Origin: an uncultured Porphyromonadaceae bacterium
GTDB lineage: Bacteria > Bacteroidota > Bacteroidia > Bacteroidales > Muribaculaceae
Direction: 5' to 3'
Assembly (NCBI GenBank): GCA_947175455.1
Contig: CAMWMW010000086.1
Location: 1-7,030 of the forward strand
Length of the DNA: 7,030 nt
Each line of letters starts with the position of its first letter. Within the stretch, counting starts at the first letter, position 1. The notes under the pieces were generated by a model, which was not told the origin of the DNA, ran no database searches, and saw nothing but the letters and a program-made list of their open reading frames with translations. Shown here one piece after another: positions 5,341 to 7,030 of this stretch. A program made the translations under genes and the position numbers.

Positions 5341-6824
5341 TGCTTTTTATTTTTAGGTCCGAACAACCATCCTGTCTTACTTATTTTCAGCATGGCGCCA
5401 TAGCTGTTGCCTATCAGTGAACCGGAGTCCATTCCAAAAGCGAGGTCTGCCTGCCATCCTTTCAGTTTCTTGGGTTTGTATGTGACTTCAGCCATCAGGT
5501 TGAAGCTTGTTTTTGTTTCCGGGAAAGGCATGTCGTAGTTTCCCCAGCTTTTCTGGTATGACGCCAGAACGCGGTATCCTAATTCGTCGAGAGGCTGCCC
5601 CTTGAATCCGAGATGATGTCCCCACATGCGGTTGGAGAGGAAGCTCAGACTGTGGTTTGCATTGTATATGGGGGATATTATCAACGGGTTTCCTATGCCC
5701 ATTCCCCAATGTTGCCAGCCGTTGTATATGCCGTGGTTGTAATAGTTGTCACGTCCGCTGACCTGCTCGTTGATCTCGGGAGTATGATCCCAATATACAG
5801 AACCCGACTGGTCTTTGTTGTAGATGAATTCATAGACAGCCTCCGATATCCAGCGGTTTTTCGGGAATTTTGCCTCGACGCCCCAGAGTCCGTCTTTCCA
5901 GGGATAATCGAAAAAGAGCATCGAATGGTCTTCATAGAAGTGCTGGTAATAGAGCTTTACGCTCCAGTCGGATTTAGGTTTCCATGCGAGAGCGAAGTTC
6001 CAGCTTCCGAGCATGTTCCCCTCTATATTTACCTGTTCGCCTGCGGGGGTGTCATCTCCTCCTTTCATGGGAATAAGAGCCTTGATGAAGTTCTTCCAGC
6101 CGTGAGGCATATAGGTTACGTGTCCGTTGCTGTATGACTGTCCGCCGAACTGGGTCGCCATCTCGAGTCCGAGTTCGAATTCAAGAGGGAATTTTTTAGC
6201 GTTTCCCCCTCTGAAGAATATTGCCTTTGAATGATAAAGTGTGTTGAGCGTATATTTGGAAGTCTTGTTCACCCAGCTTTCAATCCACCGGTTGTCAGTG
6301 AATTTGCCATATGCGATATAGCCTTTTATGGCAAACCATCCTTTGGTGCCCCAGAAATCGGCATAATCGAAGATTCCGACCCTGACCTGCGGAATAGGGC
6401 GTGCGTTTCCCGAATAAGTCAGGTTGCCTGTCGCCAGATCGGAATTGGAAATGAATCCGGACATCTCTTTGCTTCCCGCCAGAATGTTGAGACATCTGTA
6501 TTTTGCTTCGGCATAAAGCTGCTGCACGACAAACACGGATGAAAATCTTGCCGCCACGGCAAGGTCTACTCCCGCTCCCCAGGTGAACCGGCGTGTGGTG
6601 TCCATGTCGTGGAACGCTCCCAGACGGAGGTATCCGTTGTTGCGCTCGACAGATGAAAGACCGTACTTGTTGTTCATCAGCCAGAACGGGGTGTGTTCAC
6701 CGCCGGCGACATTTATCCCTATTTCGCCATGATAGCGGATAGAGTCGTTCCATTCGGCTCTTGCCACCGAAGGGAAGAGGGACACAGCCGCCATGGCGAG
6801 CAGTGGTAATAGCTTATGCATCAT
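5337..6824 (-). CDS. Capsule assembly Wzi-family outer-membrane protein
   Basis: Wzi-family proteins are outer-membrane beta-barrels. In E. coli, Wzi binds capsular polysaccharide at the cell surface; the Bacteroidetes members are distant and mostly untested. Counted from ATG 6824, the protein has 495 residues. It starts with a signal peptide: MMHK, a hydrophobic core at about 5-18, and cleavage after ARA (21-23) before Glu24. Family-like segments are HTPFWLMNNKYGLSS (44-58), NNGYLRLG (62-69), FWGTKGWFAIKGYIAYG (157-173), LYYQHFYEDHSMLF (291-304), HGIYNGWQHWGMGIGNP (364-380) with SPIYNANHSLSF (384-395), and a C-terminal strand ending TGWLFG (484-489). Regular amphipathic strands rich in Tyr and Trp run throughout, as expected of a barrel. 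The next ATG (6821) is equally possible. An upstream in-frame ATG at 6887 would put 21 residues before the signal peptide and is unlikely. It is the first gene after the tRNA terminator and overlaps the lipoprotein gene by 4 bp. Confidence 0.9.
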   Translation of the reverse strand: MMHKLLPLLAMAAVSLFPSVARAEWNDSIRYHGEIGINVAGGEHTPFWLMNNKYGLSSVERNNGYLRLGAFHDMDTTRRFTWGAGVDLAVAARFSSVFVVQQLYAEAKYRCLNILAGSKEMSGFISNSDLATGNLTYSGNARPIPQVRVGIFDYADFWGTKGWFAIKGYIAYGKFTDNRWIESWVNKTSKYTLNTLYHSKAIFFRGGNAKKFPLEFELGLEMATQFGGQSYSNGHVTYMPHGWKNFIKALIPMKGGDDTPAGEQVNIEGNMLGSWNFALAWKPKSDWSVKLYYQHFYEDHSMLFFDYPWKDGLWGVEAKFPKNRWISEAVYEFIYNKDQSGSVYWDHTPEINEQVSGRDNYYNHGIYNGWQHWGMGIGNPLIISPIYNANHSLSFLSNRMWGHHLGFKGQPLDELGYRVLASYQKSWGNYDMPFPETKTSFNLMAEVTYKPKKLKGWQADLAFGMDSGSLIGNSYGAMLKISKTGWLFGPKNKKQ

Positions 6825-6857
6825 TGCTGTTATAGTCTTTTGAAGTGGAATCGTGAC

Positions 6858-6894
6858 AATTGAAATGAACGATAACGCATCGCGCATTTCAATT
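6858..6894. repeat. 10-bp perfect inverted repeat in front of the Wzi-family gene
   Basis: The arms AATTGAAATG (6858-6867) and CATTTCAATT (6885-6894) are exact reverse complements separated by 17 nt, which puts their centres 27 nt apart. The repeat flanks the candidate -7 element, so it could be an operator for a dimeric regulator or an untranslated-leader hairpin. No regulator gene is visible in the window. Confidence 0.6.
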
Positions 6895-6898
6895 AAAA
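6867..6898 (-). promoter_or_regulatory. Weak candidate Bacteroidetes-type promoter for the Wzi-gene operon
   Basis: Read on the minus strand, TTTT (6895-6898) stands 20 nt before TATCGTTC (6867-6874). The Bacteroidetes housekeeping consensus is TTTG, about 19-21 nt, then TAnnTTTG. The -33 element here has one mismatch and the -7 element has two. Transcription would begin near 6860 and give a leader of roughly 35 nt before ATG 6824. The position between the tRNA terminator and the first gene fits well, but the match is weak and other starts are possible. Confidence 0.3.
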
Positions 6899-6906
6899 CA
6901 TCGCGC
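6878..6906. repeat. Direct repeat CATCGCGC, 21-bp period
   Basis: Two exact copies of CATCGCGC lie at 6878-6885 and 6899-6906, exactly 21 bp apart. That is about two helical turns, so both would face the same side of the DNA. They interleave with the inverted repeat at 6858-6894 and the candidate -33/-7 elements. Eight-base identity alone could be chance; the spacing and position make a protein-binding site possible. Confidence 0.4.
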
Positions 6907-6910
6907 GTGA

Positions 6911-6952
6911 TAAAAAAGTTGAGACCGGCAATCGAAAATGACTGCCGGTCTC
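6911..6952 (-). terminator. Intrinsic terminator of the tRNA-Glu transcript
   Basis: On the minus strand, GAGACCGGCA and TGCCGGTCTC (plus-strand 6943-6952 and 6921-6930) form a perfect 10-bp GC-rich stem. It can extend by three pairs (one of them G-U) to leave a 6-nt loop. The stem is followed by AAC and six Ts (6912-6917). The T-run occurs only on the minus-strand side, so the terminator belongs to the tRNA transcript and shields the downstream operon from read-through. Confidence 0.88.
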
Positions 6953-6976
6953 GGGGATAGGATGGATTTGGGGATG

Positions 6977-7030
6977 TAGTCCATAGCAGAGTCGAACTGC
7001 TCTTTAGAGAATGAAAATCTCTCGTCCTAA
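6977..7030 (-). tRNA. tRNA-Glu (anticodon UUC), 3' 54 nt, cut at the window edge
   Basis: On the minus strand the anticodon arm is AGAGA-TTTTCAT-TCTCT (7006-7022), with anticodon TTC at 7013-7015, which reads Glu codons. A 4-nt variable loop AAAG follows. The T-arm is AGCAG-TTCGACT-CTGCT (6985-7001), with the conserved TTCGA loop. The 3' acceptor strand is ATGGACT (6978-6984), with discriminator A at 6977. The 3' CCA is not encoded, so it must be added by the CCA-adding enzyme. The right end, TTAGGACG on the minus strand, matches the 3' half of the D-arm. The 5' acceptor strand and the start of the D-arm lie outside the window. The intrinsic terminator begins 24 nt downstream. Confidence 0.94.

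Noticed and set aside
5613..6137. A 174-codon plus-strand open frame opposite the Wzi-family gene
   Set aside because: It is antisense to a well-supported barrel protein, has no recognisable family features, and there is no plausible start signal or partner gene on the plus strand.
6825..7030. tRNA-Glu 3' end as a possible attachment site for an integrated element
   Set aside because: No integrase, no second copy of the tRNA 3' end and no foreign genes follow it. The downstream genes look like core chromosome.

Overview
All genes in this window are read from the minus strand. The window looks like a Bacteroidales chromosome, possibly a Muribaculaceae-type gut commensal; this is inferred from family content, not from a search. 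The signs are a Bacteroidetes-type Wzi outer-membrane protein, a PCMD-domain protein, a lipocalin-like lipoprotein, the order dapB-lepB-WbqC, very weak Shine-Dalgarno sequences and moderate GC content.

Layout in transcription order (from high to low coordinate). (1) 6977-7030 is the 3' part of tRNA-Glu(UUC), cut by the window edge. (2) 6911-6952 is its intrinsic terminator. (3) 6825-6910 is a compact leader with an inverted repeat, a direct repeat and a weak candidate promoter. (4) Eight co-directional genes follow with gaps of at most 56 bp or 4-bp ATGA overlaps: a Wzi-family outer-membrane protein, a lipocalin-like lipoprotein, rnhB, a short TatD-family hydrolase, a secreted PCMD-domain protein, dapB, lepB, and a WbqC-family protein that runs off the left edge. 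No stretch above about 150 bp lacks a gene.

The spacing suggests one long transcription unit, although internal promoters cannot be excluded. It mixes housekeeping functions with envelope or surface functions. The housekeeping part is RNA/DNA hybrid removal (rnhB), a TatD nuclease, the diaminopimelate/lysine pathway (dapB) and protein export (lepB). The envelope part is the Wzi-like barrel, the lipoprotein, the PCMD protein and the WbqC-like protein. A plausible shared theme is cell-envelope growth: DapB feeds peptidoglycan precursor synthesis, LepB processes exported proteins, and the Wzi, PCMD and WbqC families are linked to surface glycans.

I see no defence system, mobile element, CRISPR array or clearly new system. 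The points most worth a second look are a perfect 13-bp hairpin inside the start of the WbqC-family gene, the repeat architecture in front of the Wzi gene, and the embedding of the little-characterised PCMD and lipocalin-like proteins in a housekeeping gene run.
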